From the NCBI GenBank assembly GCA_963764315.1, contig CAVXSB010000009.1, forward strand, positions 310,001-374,000: a stretch of 64,000 bases of DNA. Direction: 5' to 3'. The first letter of the stretch is position 1, and each line of letters opens with the position of its first letter. This document shows, piece after piece, positions 32,273 to 41,203 of the stretch. Under the pieces are notes generated by a model. The model saw only the letters and a list, made by a program, of their open reading frames with translations. It did not search any database and was not told the origin of the DNA. Both the position numbers and the translations under genes were made by a program. The stretch comes from DATLWN01 sp963764315. GTDB taxonomy: Bacteria > Pseudomonadota > Zetaproteobacteria > Mariprofundales > Mariprofundaceae.

Positions 32273-32982
32273 TCCGCGGCGTGCTGCAGATGCTGGGCGG
32301 CCTGCGTCTGTTGTTGGCGGATGCCGGATTGCGCCAGGTGCTATGGCGCATGCTCGGGCTGTTGGTCCTGCTGGTGCTGGCGCTGGGGGCGGGTGTGTTC
32401 TGGCTTGCCGATCACCTGGCGCATCTGTGGCTGCCGCAAAGCGAGGCCTGGTACTGGCAGATCGTCGGCATCGTCGCCTGGCTGCTGGCGCTGGCGCTGG
32501 CGATGATCAGCGGCGTGGTCGGCTTTGTCGCCCTCGGTTCGGTGGCGACCAGCCCGTGGCTGGATGTGCTGGCAGCGCGTACGGAGGCGCTGTCGGGGGA
32601 CGCTGCCGAGCCGAACGCTTCCCCCTGGTTGGCGCAGATCATGCAGAGCCTGGCCAGCACGGTGCGTCCGCTGCTATCCCTGCTCGCCCTCGGGGCGGTG
32701 GCGCTGGCATGTCTGCTGGTGCCGGTCATCGGCCAGGTGGCGGCGACCATCATCTGGGGCTATGCCGGTATCCATTTCCTGAACTACGAGCTGTTGGACG
32801 TGCCCGCCTCGCGCCGGCAATGGGATTATGCCCGGCGGCGGCAGGAGCTGGTGCACACGCCCTGGTTCTATCTCGGTTTCGGCGGCACGGCGATGCTGAT
32901 GATGCTGGTACCGGTGTTGAATCTGCTCGTGTTGCCGGCGGCCGTGGTGGCGTTGAGCCGCCGCTATGCGGGGGCGGCCTGA
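32269..32982 (+). CDS. EI24/CysZ-like membrane protein
   Basis: 237 residues with about four or five hydrophobic helices and the EI24-domain pattern, including the AGIHFLNYELLDVPASRRQW segment. CysZ members transport sulfate, while other EI24 proteins have no known function. There is no sulfur-assimilation neighbour, so transport is only a possibility. The stop lies two bases from the 3' end of the convergent cbbR. Confidence 0.78.
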   Translation: MIRGVLQMLGGLRLLLADAGLRQVLWRMLGLLVLLVLALGAGVFWLADHLAHLWLPQSEAWYWQIVGIVAWLLALALAMISGVVGFVALGSVATSPWLDVLAARTEALSGDAAEPNASPWLAQIMQSLASTVRPLLSLLALGAVALACLLVPVIGQVAATIIWGYAGIHFLNYELLDVPASRRQWDYARRRQELVHTPWFYLGFGGTAMLMMLVPVLNLLVLPAAVVALSRRYAGAA

Positions 32983-32983
32983 G

Positions 32984-33895
32984 CTACAGGCTCGGGGGCT
33001 GGGTCAGCTCCTGCGCATGCGCCTTGACGAATTCCTTGAAGGCCTTGGGCACGGCCGCGAAGCGCTTTCCCTTGCGATAGACGATGTGCCAATGGCGCAG
33101 AATGGGGAAATCCTCGACCTTCAGTACCACCAGTCGCTTCAGGGCCAGTTCCATCTCGATCGTGTGCAGGGAGACGATGCCCAGGCCCAGCTCGGCCATC
33201 ACCGCCTGCTTGATGGCTTCCGAGCGGCTCATCTCCATGCCGGCGATCATCTGGATGCCATGTTCGGCGAAGAAGCGGTCGGCAGCGATGCGTGTGCCGG
33301 AGTCCTGCTCACGCACGATGAAGGGCTCCTCGGCAAGCTCCGCCAGGTCGATGCGCTTGCGCTTGGCCAGCGGATGGGCTGGCGGGGCGATGATCACCAG
33401 CGGGTTGTCCATGAACGGGGTGCCGACCAGGTCGTGATCCTGGGGGGGGCGGCCCATGATGGCCATGTCCGTACGGTTCTCGTCCAGCGCCTGCAAGAGT
33501 CCGGTGCGGTTCGTCACGTCCAGCTTGATCTTGATGCCCGGATGCTGGCGCAGGAAGGCGGCGATCAGTTGCGGTGCGAAGTAGTTGGCGGTCGAGGCCA
33601 TGGTCAGGTGCAGGGTGCCGCGCTGCAGGCCTTTCAGCTCCTCCATGGTCAGTTCCGCCTCCTCCACCTGCTGGCGGATGCCGCGCGCGTAGCGCAACAG
33701 CTCCTGCCCGGCCTCGGTCAGGAAGATCTTCTTACCCAGCTTCTCGAACAGCGGCAGGCCGATGGTCTCCTCCAGCTGCTTGATCTGCATCGAAGCGGCG
33801 GGCTGGGACAGGTGCAATTCCTGGGCGGCGCGGGAGAAGCTCATATGGTCGGCTACGGTCTCGAATATGTGTAACTGCCGGAAGGTCATATACAT
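32984..33895 (-). CDS. cbbR: CbbR, LysR-type regulator of the form I RuBisCO operon
   Basis: 303 residues. A LysR helix-turn-helix (SFSRAAQELHLSQPAASMQIKQLEE) is followed by a substrate-binding domain with the CbbR-typical ASTANYFAPQL stretch. The ATG follows GGAGAG, with a second Met two codons in. It diverges from cbbL across a 154-base region containing an inverted repeat. By analogy with other CbbR proteins it should respond to Calvin-cycle or redox metabolites. It is clearly homologous to the second regulator at 42080. Confidence 0.9.
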   Translation of the reverse strand: MYMTFRQLHIFETVADHMSFSRAAQELHLSQPAASMQIKQLEETIGLPLFEKLGKKIFLTEAGQELLRYARGIRQQVEEAELTMEELKGLQRGTLHLTMASTANYFAPQLIAAFLRQHPGIKIKLDVTNRTGLLQALDENRTDMAIMGRPPQDHDLVGTPFMDNPLVIIAPPAHPLAKRKRIDLAELAEEPFIVREQDSGTRIAADRFFAEHGIQMIAGMEMSRSEAIKQAVMAELGLGIVSLHTIEMELALKRLVVLKVEDFPILRHWHIVYRKGKRFAAVPKAFKEFVKAHAQELTQPPSL

Positions 33896-33945
33896 GGATG
33901 CTCTCCAGGGTCTATATATGAAGTTCTATCATAGGGATAGACTAT

Positions 33946-33966
33946 GCTATAAGCATATCTTATAGC
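33946..33966. promoter_or_regulatory. Likely CbbR operator upstream of cbbL
   Basis: Perfect 8-bp inverted repeat GCTATAAG / CTTATAGC around CATAT, containing a T-N11-A LysR box. It lies between the divergent cbbR and cbbL starts, the standard place for CbbR binding. Confidence 0.75.
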
Positions 33967-34049
33967 AATAATCAGTTATTCTGAATTTACCTTATGATTT
34001 TCCGGCCTATGGTTCGCACAAGTTCTATGAAACGTATAGAGGAGTCGAT

Positions 34050-35468
34050 ATGGCTAAAACATACAACGCCGGTGTCAAAGAATACCGGCAGACTTACTGG
34101 ATGCCCGAATACACGCCTCTGGATACCGATATCCTGGCCTGTTTCAAGATCACCCCGCAAGCGGGCGTGGACCGCGAGGAAGCAGCCGCAGCCGTGGCCG
34201 CCGAGTCGTCCACCGGTACCTGGACCACGGTGTGGACGGATCTGCTGACCGATATGGATTACTACAAGGGCCGCGCCTATGCCATCGAGGACGTGCCGGG
34301 TGACGACACCTGCTTCTATGCCTTCATCGCCTATCCGATCGACCTGTTCGAGGAAGGCTCCGTGGTGAACGTGTTCACCTCCCTGGTCGGTAACGTGTTC
34401 GGCTTCAAGGCCGTGCGTGCGCTGCGCCTGGAGGATGTCCGCTTCCCCATCGCCTACGTCAAGACCTGTGGTGGCCCGCCGCACGGCATCCAGGTCGAGC
34501 GCGATGTCATGAACAAGTACGGCCGTCCGCTGCTGGGCTGCACCATCAAGCCGAAGCTGGGCCTGTCTGCAAAGAACTACGGCCGCGCCGTCTACGAGTG
34601 CCTGCGTGGTGGTCTGGACTTCACCAAGGACGACGAGAACGTCAACTCCCAGCCGTTCATGCGCTGGCGCCAGCGCTTCGACTTCGTCATGGAGGCCATC
34701 GACAAGGCCGAGCGGGAGACCGGTGAGCGCAAGGGTCACTACCTGAACGTTACCGCTCCGACGCCGGAAGAGATGTACAAGCGTGCCGAGTACGCCAAGG
34801 AGATCGGTGCCCCGATCATCATGCACGACTACATCACCGGTGGCTTCTGCGCCAACACGGGTCTGGCCAACTGGTGCCGCGACAACGGCCTGCTGCTGCA
34901 TATCCATCGCGCCATGCATGCCGTGCTGGACCGTAACCCGCACCACGGTATCCATTTCCGCGTGCTGGCCAAGATCCTGAGGCTGTCCGGCGGTGATCAC
35001 CTGCATTCCGGCACCGTCGTCGGCAAGCTCGAGGGCGACCGCGAGGCCACGCTGGGCTGGATCGACATCATGCGCGATTCCTTCATCAAGGAAGACCGCA
35101 GCCGCGGCATCTTCTTCGATCAGGATTGGGGCTCCATGCCGGGCGTGTTCCCGGTGGCCTCCGGTGGTATCCACGTCTGGCACATGCCGGCGCTGGTCAG
35201 CATCTTCGGCGACGATTCGGTGCTGCAGTTCGGCGGTGGCACCCTGGGTCACCCGTGGGGCAATGCGGCCGGTGCCGCAGCCAACCGCGTGGCGCTCGAG
35301 GCCTGTGTCGAGGCGCGCAACGAGGGCGTGCAGATCGAGAAGGAAGGCAAGGCCATCCTGACCCAGGCTGCGAAGTCGAGCCCCGAGCTGAAGACCGCCA
35401 TGGAGACGTGGAAGGAGATCAAGTTCGAGTTCGATACCGTCGACAAGCTGGACGTCCAGCACAAGTAA
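34050..35468 (+). CDS. cbbL: RuBisCO large subunit, form I (IAq type)
   Basis: 472 residues behind GAGGAG. Active-site features are intact: the TIKPKLGLS strand, the carbamylated Lys193 in GGLDFTKDDEN, and loop 6 GGDHLHSGTVVGKLEG. Catalyses CO2 addition to ribulose-1,5-bisphosphate. No carboxysome genes lie nearby, and cbbQ and cbbO follow, which places it with non-carboxysomal form IA enzymes. cbbS follows after 68 bases. Confidence 0.97.
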   Translation: MAKTYNAGVKEYRQTYWMPEYTPLDTDILACFKITPQAGVDREEAAAAVAAESSTGTWTTVWTDLLTDMDYYKGRAYAIEDVPGDDTCFYAFIAYPIDLFEEGSVVNVFTSLVGNVFGFKAVRALRLEDVRFPIAYVKTCGGPPHGIQVERDVMNKYGRPLLGCTIKPKLGLSAKNYGRAVYECLRGGLDFTKDDENVNSQPFMRWRQRFDFVMEAIDKAERETGERKGHYLNVTAPTPEEMYKRAEYAKEIGAPIIMHDYITGGFCANTGLANWCRDNGLLLHIHRAMHAVLDRNPHHGIHFRVLAKILRLSGGDHLHSGTVVGKLEGDREATLGWIDIMRDSFIKEDRSRGIFFDQDWGSMPGVFPVASGGIHVWHMPALVSIFGDDSVLQFGGGTLGHPWGNAAGAAANRVALEACVEARNEGVQIEKEGKAILTQAAKSSPELKTAMETWKEIKFEFDTVDKLDVQHK

Positions 35469-35536
35469 AGGCGATACCGGGGCGCCTTGTGCGCCCCGGG
35501 CCCAACCCAATCGATCGATATTAAGGAGAATCCAAG

Positions 35537-35893
35537 ATGAGCGATATGCAGGACTACACGTCGCGGCTGAACGATCCCGCCAGCCGCAAATTCGAGACCT
35601 TTTCGTATCTGCCGGCCATGGATGCCGCGAAGATTCGCAAGCAGGTCGAGTACATCGTCAAGAAGGGCTGGAATCCGGCCGTCGAGCACACGGAGCCCGA
35701 GCACCTGATGGACAACTACTGGTACATGTGGAAGTTGCCGATGTTCGGCGAGACCGATGTGGACCGGATCCTGGGCGAGGCCGAGGCCTGCCACAAGGCC
35801 AATCCGGACAACCATGTGCGCCTGGTCGGCTATGACAACTTCGCGCAGAGCCAGGGCGCGGCCATGGTGATCTTCCGCGGCAAGACCGTCTGA
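35537..35893 (+). CDS. cbbS: RuBisCO small subunit, form I
   Basis: 118 residues behind AAGGAGAA. Family features are clear: FETFSYLPAMD near the start, IVKKGWNPAVEHTEP, and the NYWYMWKLPMFG segment. Eight copies assemble with eight CbbL. It is followed by a region that can form alternative hairpins before cbbQ. Confidence 0.97.
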   Translation: MSDMQDYTSRLNDPASRKFETFSYLPAMDAAKIRKQVEYIVKKGWNPAVEHTEPEHLMDNYWYMWKLPMFGETDVDRILGEAEACHKANPDNHVRLVGYDNFAQSQGAAMVIFRGKTV

Positions 35894-35902
35894 TCCGCCC
35901 CT

Positions 35903-35959
35903 ACGGGAGTCTGATGTAAAGCACTCCCGTTGCCGTGAGGCGGCGGGAGTGTTTTTTTT
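35903..35959 (+). promoter_or_regulatory. Terminator with competing upstream hairpin between cbbS and cbbQ
   Basis: The terminator stem is CACTCCCG (35922-35929) with CGGGAGTG (35944-35951), followed by eight T. An upstream ACGGGAGT (35903-35910) is complementary to the terminator's left arm ACTCCCGT (35923-35930). The two hairpins therefore exclude each other, as in attenuators. A simple leaky terminator lowering cbbQO expression is the alternative. Confidence 0.75.
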
Positions 35960-35994
35960 GCCAACAGATACATTGAATCGTTGAGGAGCGTGAG

Positions 35995-36798
35995 ATGAAG
36001 GATATCATCAAACAGCACATCGTGGAGCAGGAGCCCTATTACCGGGCGGTGGCGGACGAGGTCGACCTGTACGAGGCAGCCTATTCCGTGCGCATGCCGA
36101 TGATGCTCAAGGGCCCGACCGGCTGCGGCAAGACCCGCTTCGTCGAGTACATGGCCTGGAAGCTGGGCAAGCCGCTGATCACCGTGGCCTGCAACGAGGA
36201 CATGACCGCCTCCGATCTCGTCGGGCGCTTCCTGCTGGATGCGAACGGCACGACCTGGCAGGACGGCCCGCTGGCCGTGGCCGCACGCTATGGCGCCATC
36301 TGTTATCTGGATGAGGTCGTGGAGGCGCGCCAGGACACCACCGTGGTCATCCATCCGCTGACCGACAACCGGCGTGTGCTGCCGCTGGAGAAGAAGGGTG
36401 AGCTCGTGCACGCCCATCCCGACTTCCAGCTGGTGATCTCCTACAATCCCGGTTATCAGTCCCTGATGAAGGATCTGAAGCAGTCGACCAAGCAGCGTTT
36501 CGGGGCGCTGGACTTTAACTACCCCGAGCACGGCGTTGAGGCCGAAATCGTGGCACACGAGACCGGCGTGGCGCGTGACGTCGCCGACAAGCTGGTGTCG
36601 ATCGCCGAGCGTGCCCGCAACCTGAAGGGGCATGGCCTGGATGAGGGTATTTCCACCCGCATGCTCGTGTATGCAGGCAACCTGATCGCCAAGGGTGTGG
36701 AACCGCATAGTGCCTGCCGCGTGACCCTGGTGCGTCCGATCACCGACGATCCGGACATGCGCGATGCCCTGGATGCCGCCGTCACGACGTTCTTCTGA
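35995..36798 (+). CDS. cbbQ: CbbQ, AAA+ ATPase of the RuBisCO activase
   Basis: 267 residues behind GAGGAG. Walker A GPTGCGKT is at residues 40-47 and Walker B ICYLDEVVEA near 100-109. MoxR-type sensor regions follow. CbbQ forms a ring that works with CbbO to remove inhibitory sugar phosphates from RuBisCO. It is closely similar to the second copy at 44690. Confidence 0.93.
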   Translation: MKDIIKQHIVEQEPYYRAVADEVDLYEAAYSVRMPMMLKGPTGCGKTRFVEYMAWKLGKPLITVACNEDMTASDLVGRFLLDANGTTWQDGPLAVAARYGAICYLDEVVEARQDTTVVIHPLTDNRRVLPLEKKGELVHAHPDFQLVISYNPGYQSLMKDLKQSTKQRFGALDFNYPEHGVEAEIVAHETGVARDVADKLVSIAERARNLKGHGLDEGISTRMLVYAGNLIAKGVEPHSACRVTLVRPITDDPDMRDALDAAVTTFF

Positions 36799-36836
36799 GT
36801 CGGCACGGTTAACCGGACTCGCGGAGAAATCAGGAA

Positions 36837-39161
36837 ATGTCTGTTCATCTCGATGATTACCAAGAACTGCTCGAGGGCTTGTCTCCCGAGGAGCAGGAGC
36901 TGCTGCATGCCAACTGGACGGGTGCCACGCGGGCCTTCTCGCCGAGGGGACTCGACAATTACCTGAAGGGGACAGCGGCACTGAAGGGTTTGGGCCGGGG
37001 CCCGGGCATGGTGCTGGCATGGATCGAGCAGGCCCCGCAGGTGGCCGGTGAGGTCGGCGAGGATGTCGTCGGCGAGCTGGCGCATGCGGCGCTCAATATG
37101 GCATCGAAGACCTCCGGGGCCGTCATCGAGTTGATGATCGCCACCGCCCCGACGGCGGCGGCACGCCTCGGCGACGCCGATCTCTTCCTCGGCTATCTGA
37201 AGTTCCTGAACACACTGCTGGCCCAGGCCCCGCGCGGGGTGCGCCCGATGCTGGACAAGCTGGACATATTGTTCAGCCAGCTGACGCTCGGCGGCCTGCG
37301 CCGCTGGGCCATGTGGGGTGCACATGCCTACCGCACCGATTACGAGGAGCAGATCCTCTACTTCGGCCTGGAATCGAAGGAGGCCATGGCGGTTCTGCAG
37401 AAGGAGCGCAAGGGCACGCTGTTCGTCGATGTGCAGCGCCGCATCAATATGTACCTGCGTGCCCTGTGGGGGCGTGATTTCTTCATGCGCCCGACCTCCG
37501 GCGACTTCGAGAAAAGAGAGGGCTACCGGCCCTATATCGAGGGCTACCTGATCCACCTGCCGGATGCCTTCGATGATTTCGAGGGTGTGGGCGGCCTGCA
37601 GCTTTACCGGGCCGCCGCCGCGCATGCCGCGGCGCACATCGTCGAGACGCGGCAGCCGATCAGTGCGGAGGCGCTAAATCCCCTGCAGATGGCCGTGATC
37701 TCGGTGATCGAGGATGCGCGTGTGGAGACCCTGTCCATCCGCCGCTTTCCCGGCCTGAAGCCGCTGTGGGCCGCGTTCCACACGGCGACGCCTTCGCAGA
37801 CCGCCACGGTCGGCGATTACCTGAACCGGCTGGCCCGCGCCCTGCTCGACGAGAGCTACGAGGACGACGATGCCTGGATCGTGCGGGGGCGCGAGCTATT
37901 CGCCGAGGCCGCCGACCGCCTCGATTCGAACCAGGTCTCGTGGGATATCGGGGTACAGCTGGCGCATGGCCTGCAGGAAAAGCGGATCGGCTTCAGCCCC
38001 CGTACGGATGTGCTGACCGCACCCTATCGCGACGACAACCGCTATTTCTGGGAGTTCGAGGAGTTCGACCTGGAGAAGCAGCTGTCGGCCGGCTACGAGA
38101 AGCCCAGACAGGAGCGCAAATACGTTTCCGTCATGGAAATGGTCAACGAGCTCGACTGCGAGCTGGCCGGGGACGATGCCCAGGAGATCTGGATGCTGGA
38201 CACCCCGTTCTGGCTCGACCAGGAAGGGTGCACCATCAACGAGCTCGAGGGCAGGGAACCGATCTCCGAGCCCTACCACTACTCGGAATGGGATTACCAG
38301 ATCCAGCTGGAGCGCCCGAGCTGGGTGACGGTGCAGGAAAAGCGCAGCAAGGCTGGCGAGCTGGATGTCATCGACGACATCGTTGGCCGCAACAAGCGCT
38401 TGATCTCCCGCATGAAGTACCTGCTCGATGCCATGCAGCCGCAGGGCGTGCAGCGCATCCGCAAGCTGGAGGACGGCGACGAGCTCGACATCAATGCCGC
38501 CATCACGGCCCTAACCGATATCCGCATGGGCAACCAGCCGGATCCGCGTGTGATGATGCGTTCGGTGCGCAAGACGCGGGACATCTCGGTGCTGGTGCTG
38601 CTCGACCTGTCCGAGTCCACCAACGACAAGGTGGCGGGCAAGGATTACTCGGTGCTGGATCTGACGCGCGAGGCCTGCGTGCTGCTGGCGGACGCCATCG
38701 ACAAGGTCGGCGATCCCTTCGCCATCCACGGCTTCTGCTCCGATGGACGGCACGATGTCGAGTACTACCGCTTCAAGGACTTCGATCATCCCTATGATGA
38801 TCAGCCGAAGGCGAAGCTCGCCGGCATGACGGGGCAGCTGTCCACGCGCATGGGGGCGGCCATCCGCCATGCCAGCCACTACCTGCGGTTGCAGCGCTCA
38901 TCCAAGAAGCTCTTGATCGTCATCACCGACGGCGAGCCGGCCGACATCGATGTGCGCGATCCGCAGTATCTGCGCTTCGACACCAAGAAATCGGTGGAGG
39001 AAGCGGAGAAATCTGGCATCCTCACCTATTGCATGAGCCTGGATCCGCGCGCCGATGCCTATGTGTCACGCATCTTCGGCCAGCGCAACTACATGGTCGT
39101 CGACCATGTCGAGCGCCTGCCCGAGAAGCTGCCGATGCTGTATGCTGGGTTGACCCGTTAA
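36837..39161 (+). CDS. cbbO: CbbO, VWA-domain adaptor of the RuBisCO activase
   Basis: 774 residues. A long helical N-terminal part is followed by a C-terminal VWA domain with MIDAS DLSESTND near residue 590 and the later TDGEPADIDV segment. CbbO binds CbbQ and contacts RuBisCO through the metal site. It is about as long as its form II-associated paralogue at 45527, with conserved blocks throughout. Confidence 0.92.
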   Translation: MSVHLDDYQELLEGLSPEEQELLHANWTGATRAFSPRGLDNYLKGTAALKGLGRGPGMVLAWIEQAPQVAGEVGEDVVGELAHAALNMASKTSGAVIELMIATAPTAAARLGDADLFLGYLKFLNTLLAQAPRGVRPMLDKLDILFSQLTLGGLRRWAMWGAHAYRTDYEEQILYFGLESKEAMAVLQKERKGTLFVDVQRRINMYLRALWGRDFFMRPTSGDFEKREGYRPYIEGYLIHLPDAFDDFEGVGGLQLYRAAAAHAAAHIVETRQPISAEALNPLQMAVISVIEDARVETLSIRRFPGLKPLWAAFHTATPSQTATVGDYLNRLARALLDESYEDDDAWIVRGRELFAEAADRLDSNQVSWDIGVQLAHGLQEKRIGFSPRTDVLTAPYRDDNRYFWEFEEFDLEKQLSAGYEKPRQERKYVSVMEMVNELDCELAGDDAQEIWMLDTPFWLDQEGCTINELEGREPISEPYHYSEWDYQIQLERPSWVTVQEKRSKAGELDVIDDIVGRNKRLISRMKYLLDAMQPQGVQRIRKLEDGDELDINAAITALTDIRMGNQPDPRVMMRSVRKTRDISVLVLLDLSESTNDKVAGKDYSVLDLTREACVLLADAIDKVGDPFAIHGFCSDGRHDVEYYRFKDFDHPYDDQPKAKLAGMTGQLSTRMGAAIRHASHYLRLQRSSKKLLIVITDGEPADIDVRDPQYLRFDTKKSVEEAEKSGILTYCMSLDPRADAYVSRIFGQRNYMVVDHVERLPEKLPMLYAGLTR

Positions 39162-39209
39162 AAATGGCTCGCCTCCTGTTCGGGGCTTCATTCCCCCGTT
39201 AGCAGGCTG

Positions 39210-39278
39210 CCGATCCTGTACATCCAAAAGCGGGAAAGAGCAGCAACGTTGCGACCGGTTTTGGATGTACAGGATCGG
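39210..39278. repeat. 20-bp perfect inverted repeat downstream of cbbO
   Basis: Arms at 39210-39229 and 39259-39278 are perfectly complementary and separated by 29 bases that hold a smaller palindrome (GCAACGTTGC). It could be a strong terminator-like hairpin or a remnant of a small mobile element. There is no T run after it. Confidence 0.75.
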
Positions 39279-39320
39279 GAACCCGTCAGGGCAGGCTGGT
39301 TCCGGGGCGGCCTTCTTTGG

Positions 39321-39348
39321 TTCTTTCTTGGCCGCGCAAGAAAGAACA
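39321..39348. repeat. 11-bp perfect inverted repeat GTTCTTTCTTG / CAAGAAAGAAC
   Basis: Arms separated by GCCGCG. It resembles the TTCTTTGGTT...CTTTCTT family of dispersed palindromes found in many proteobacteria, an association I recall but cannot verify here. It lies 42 bases after the 20-bp inverted repeat. Confidence 0.7.
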
Positions 39349-39435
39349 AGAGATTACATTCGTTAAAGGTTTCACAGGTCTTGCCGGGACAAGGTCCCCG
39401 CTATTCTGCGATGAACCTTAAGAAAAGGAGATACG

Positions 39436-39735
39436 ATGGAACCGCAATATCCGGGTCTGGACGACGATGAGAATGGCGGCATGACCCACCTGGGCCAAAT
39501 CGTTAAGGATGCCTGGGTGTTCGGTCTGTTGCCCGAGACGGAGCAGTGCGCCGGCTGGAGCCGCAGCCGCATGCAGGCCCTGTATCAGCAGGTCACCGTC
39601 GAATGGGATAAGTATGGCAACCTGCCGAGCCGCCTGCCGCCGGAGCTGGCCGAGCGCCACGCGCGCATCTACGGCGAGGCGATGCAGCGCGCCAGGGCAA
39701 ATGGCTGGGATCCCGAGCTCGGCGACGACGACTAG
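39436..39735 (+). CDS. Conserved-looking small acidic protein, unknown
   Basis: 99 residues behind AAAAGGAG, with good coding character. It begins with an acidic stretch (LDDDENGG), has a central Trp/Tyr-containing helical region and ends in a DDD tail. No family was recognised. It lies just after cbbO and the inverted repeats, so it may or may not belong to the RuBisCO unit. Confidence 0.68.
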   Translation: MEPQYPGLDDDENGGMTHLGQIVKDAWVFGLLPETEQCAGWSRSRMQALYQQVTVEWDKYGNLPSRLPPELAERHARIYGEAMQRARANGWDPELGDDD

Positions 39736-39738
39736 GCC

Positions 39739-40158
39739 CTAGCCTTTAGGGACTTCGCGCCTTCTCTCGAACTTCAGCACCTTGGCCGGCCCGTCGGGCC
39801 TTTCCTTGGTGGCCAATGCCTGCAGCGCCTTCGGAAACTCGCTCATCAGGCGCCGCATCACCGACGCGCCGTCCGCATCGTAGAACACCGTCTCATAGGG
39901 CACCGCCTCATCCAGCGCGCTCCGCGCCTGCGGCCGGAAATGCTGCCAGGCGATCTCGATCCAGCTTTTGTGCAGGTGATCGACGAACACGAACTCCTCG
40001 CCGTCGAGGATAGCCAGGTACTGCATGCTGCGGATGGGCACGAATACCACCCCGGATTCGCTGCGCGCGATCAGGTGCCTGGCCAGGTTGTAGACGGTGG
40101 CGGGCAGGGTGCGCGTTTCCCGGCTCCGTTCGCTATCGCGGAAACAGGTGATCTCCAT
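39739..40158 (-). CDS. Hypothetical protein
   Basis: 139 residues, soluble, with Trp- and Phe-rich beta-like segments (VVFVPIRSMQYLAILDGEEFVFVDH) and a basic C-terminus. The stop is three bases from that of the convergent gene at 39435. No family was recognised, and there is no clear ribosome binding site upstream of its ATG. Moderate coding character supports it as a gene. Confidence 0.55.
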   Translation of the reverse strand: MEITCFRDSERSRETRTLPATVYNLARHLIARSESGVVFVPIRSMQYLAILDGEEFVFVDHLHKSWIEIAWQHFRPQARSALDEAVPYETVFYDADGASVMRRLMSEFPKALQALATKERPDGPAKVLKFERRREVPKG

Positions 40159-40246
40159 AGCTATCAGGCTAACGGATGCCCTGCACGAAGCGCAACGCCA
40201 CCGGCCGTGATCGGCTGCCGTAGGTGGCGCGCTGCTTCGCTAAAAA

Positions 40247-40296
40247 TGTAGCCCGCGATGGGGTTAGGGGAGGGTCGGGTACTCCGGGGTTTTCAG
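40247..40296 (+). repeat. Direct repeat copy 1 (about 50 bases), left of yceH
   Basis: Begins TGTAGCCCG and ends CCGGGGTTTTCAG. It matches 42063-42115 in the same orientation, with most positions identical. Just beyond it lies a stretch reading AGATCTGACCCC, often seen in dispersed proteobacterial repeats. Confidence 0.7.
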
Positions 40297-40349
40297 CGCG
40301 AAACAAGATCTGACCCCTATGGTGACTCTATGGTGATCCATGCGGGAGG

Positions 40350-41033
40350 TCAGTCGTCGCGATGATGCAGGGCCTCGCGCAGCATGCGAATATCTTCCTG
40401 CAGGCCGGCTACGGTCTCTTCCAGCTCTGTCAGGCGCCTGGCGATGTCCGGCGATGCCGGCGTTTCTTTTGGAGCAGGGCCAGGGGCAGGGGAGTCCATT
40501 GCGGGTTTGCCGCATAGCAGGTGGGTATAACGCTCCTCGCGCTGTCCTGTCGCCCTCGGCAGCCTCAGTACGAGCGGCTCGTCGCGCTCCATCAGGCCCT
40601 GTAGAACTCCCTGTATCTCCTCGGAATCGGCGAATTGCGTCATGCGGTTGGTGTTGACGCGGATTTCGTTCAATGTCTGCGCCCCGCGGAGCAGCATCAC
40701 GCATACGATCGCGCGCTCCTTGCTCGAAAGGTTCAGTTTGCGCGAGATCTGCTGCTCGTAACGGTCGGCGCGGCCGTGCAGGCTGGCCGTCACCAGGCCT
40801 TCGCGGCGCAATTCGTTGACGATGCCGCCGACCTTCTGCTGGTCGAGGTTCATGACCGGGTCGCGGCTGCTTTTCTGGTTGCAGGCCGCGACCAGGGCGT
40901 TGAGCGTCAGAGGATAGTAGTCCGGCGTCGTCATCTGCTTTTCCATCAGGCTTCCCAGCACACGCGCCTGGAAAGCCGTCAGCATGGCCTGCGCATCGTC
41001 ATTGCCGTCGGTGGTCGTCATCGAATCGTGCAT
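40350..41033 (-). CDS. YceH-family (DUF480) protein
   Basis: 227 residues from the ATG complementary to 41031-41033, behind AGGAGA. A further upstream Met at 41069 is less likely. The DUF480 winged-helix pair is clear (RVLGSLMEKQMTTPDYYPLTLNAL and a second copy after ASLHGRADRYE). A C-terminal coiled coil (about 200-225) follows. The function of YceH proteins is not established. Confidence 0.85.
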   Translation of the reverse strand: MHDSMTTTDGNDDAQAMLTAFQARVLGSLMEKQMTTPDYYPLTLNALVAACNQKSSRDPVMNLDQQKVGGIVNELRREGLVTASLHGRADRYEQQISRKLNLSSKERAIVCVMLLRGAQTLNEIRVNTNRMTQFADSEEIQGVLQGLMERDEPLVLRLPRATGQREERYTHLLCGKPAMDSPAPGPAPKETPASPDIARRLTELEETVAGLQEDIRMLREALHHRDD

Positions 41034-41203
41034 CCGGTCTCCTGTCTTGCCGAAATTCCGGGGACACATACTTCATTCAGAAAGCGTTGCGTCAGGCGGG
41101 TCTGGTCTTGCAGCCCAATATATCGCATCAAAGAAATTTTGCGTCGCGGATGGATTGCCATTGCCGGATAGCATACATTTTTGCATGCTGCTATCATAAG
41201 CAA

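Noticed and set aside
32269..32982. EI24 protein considered as the sulfate transporter CysZ
   Set aside because: There is no cysteine-biosynthesis neighbour and the sequence supports only the broader EI24 family.
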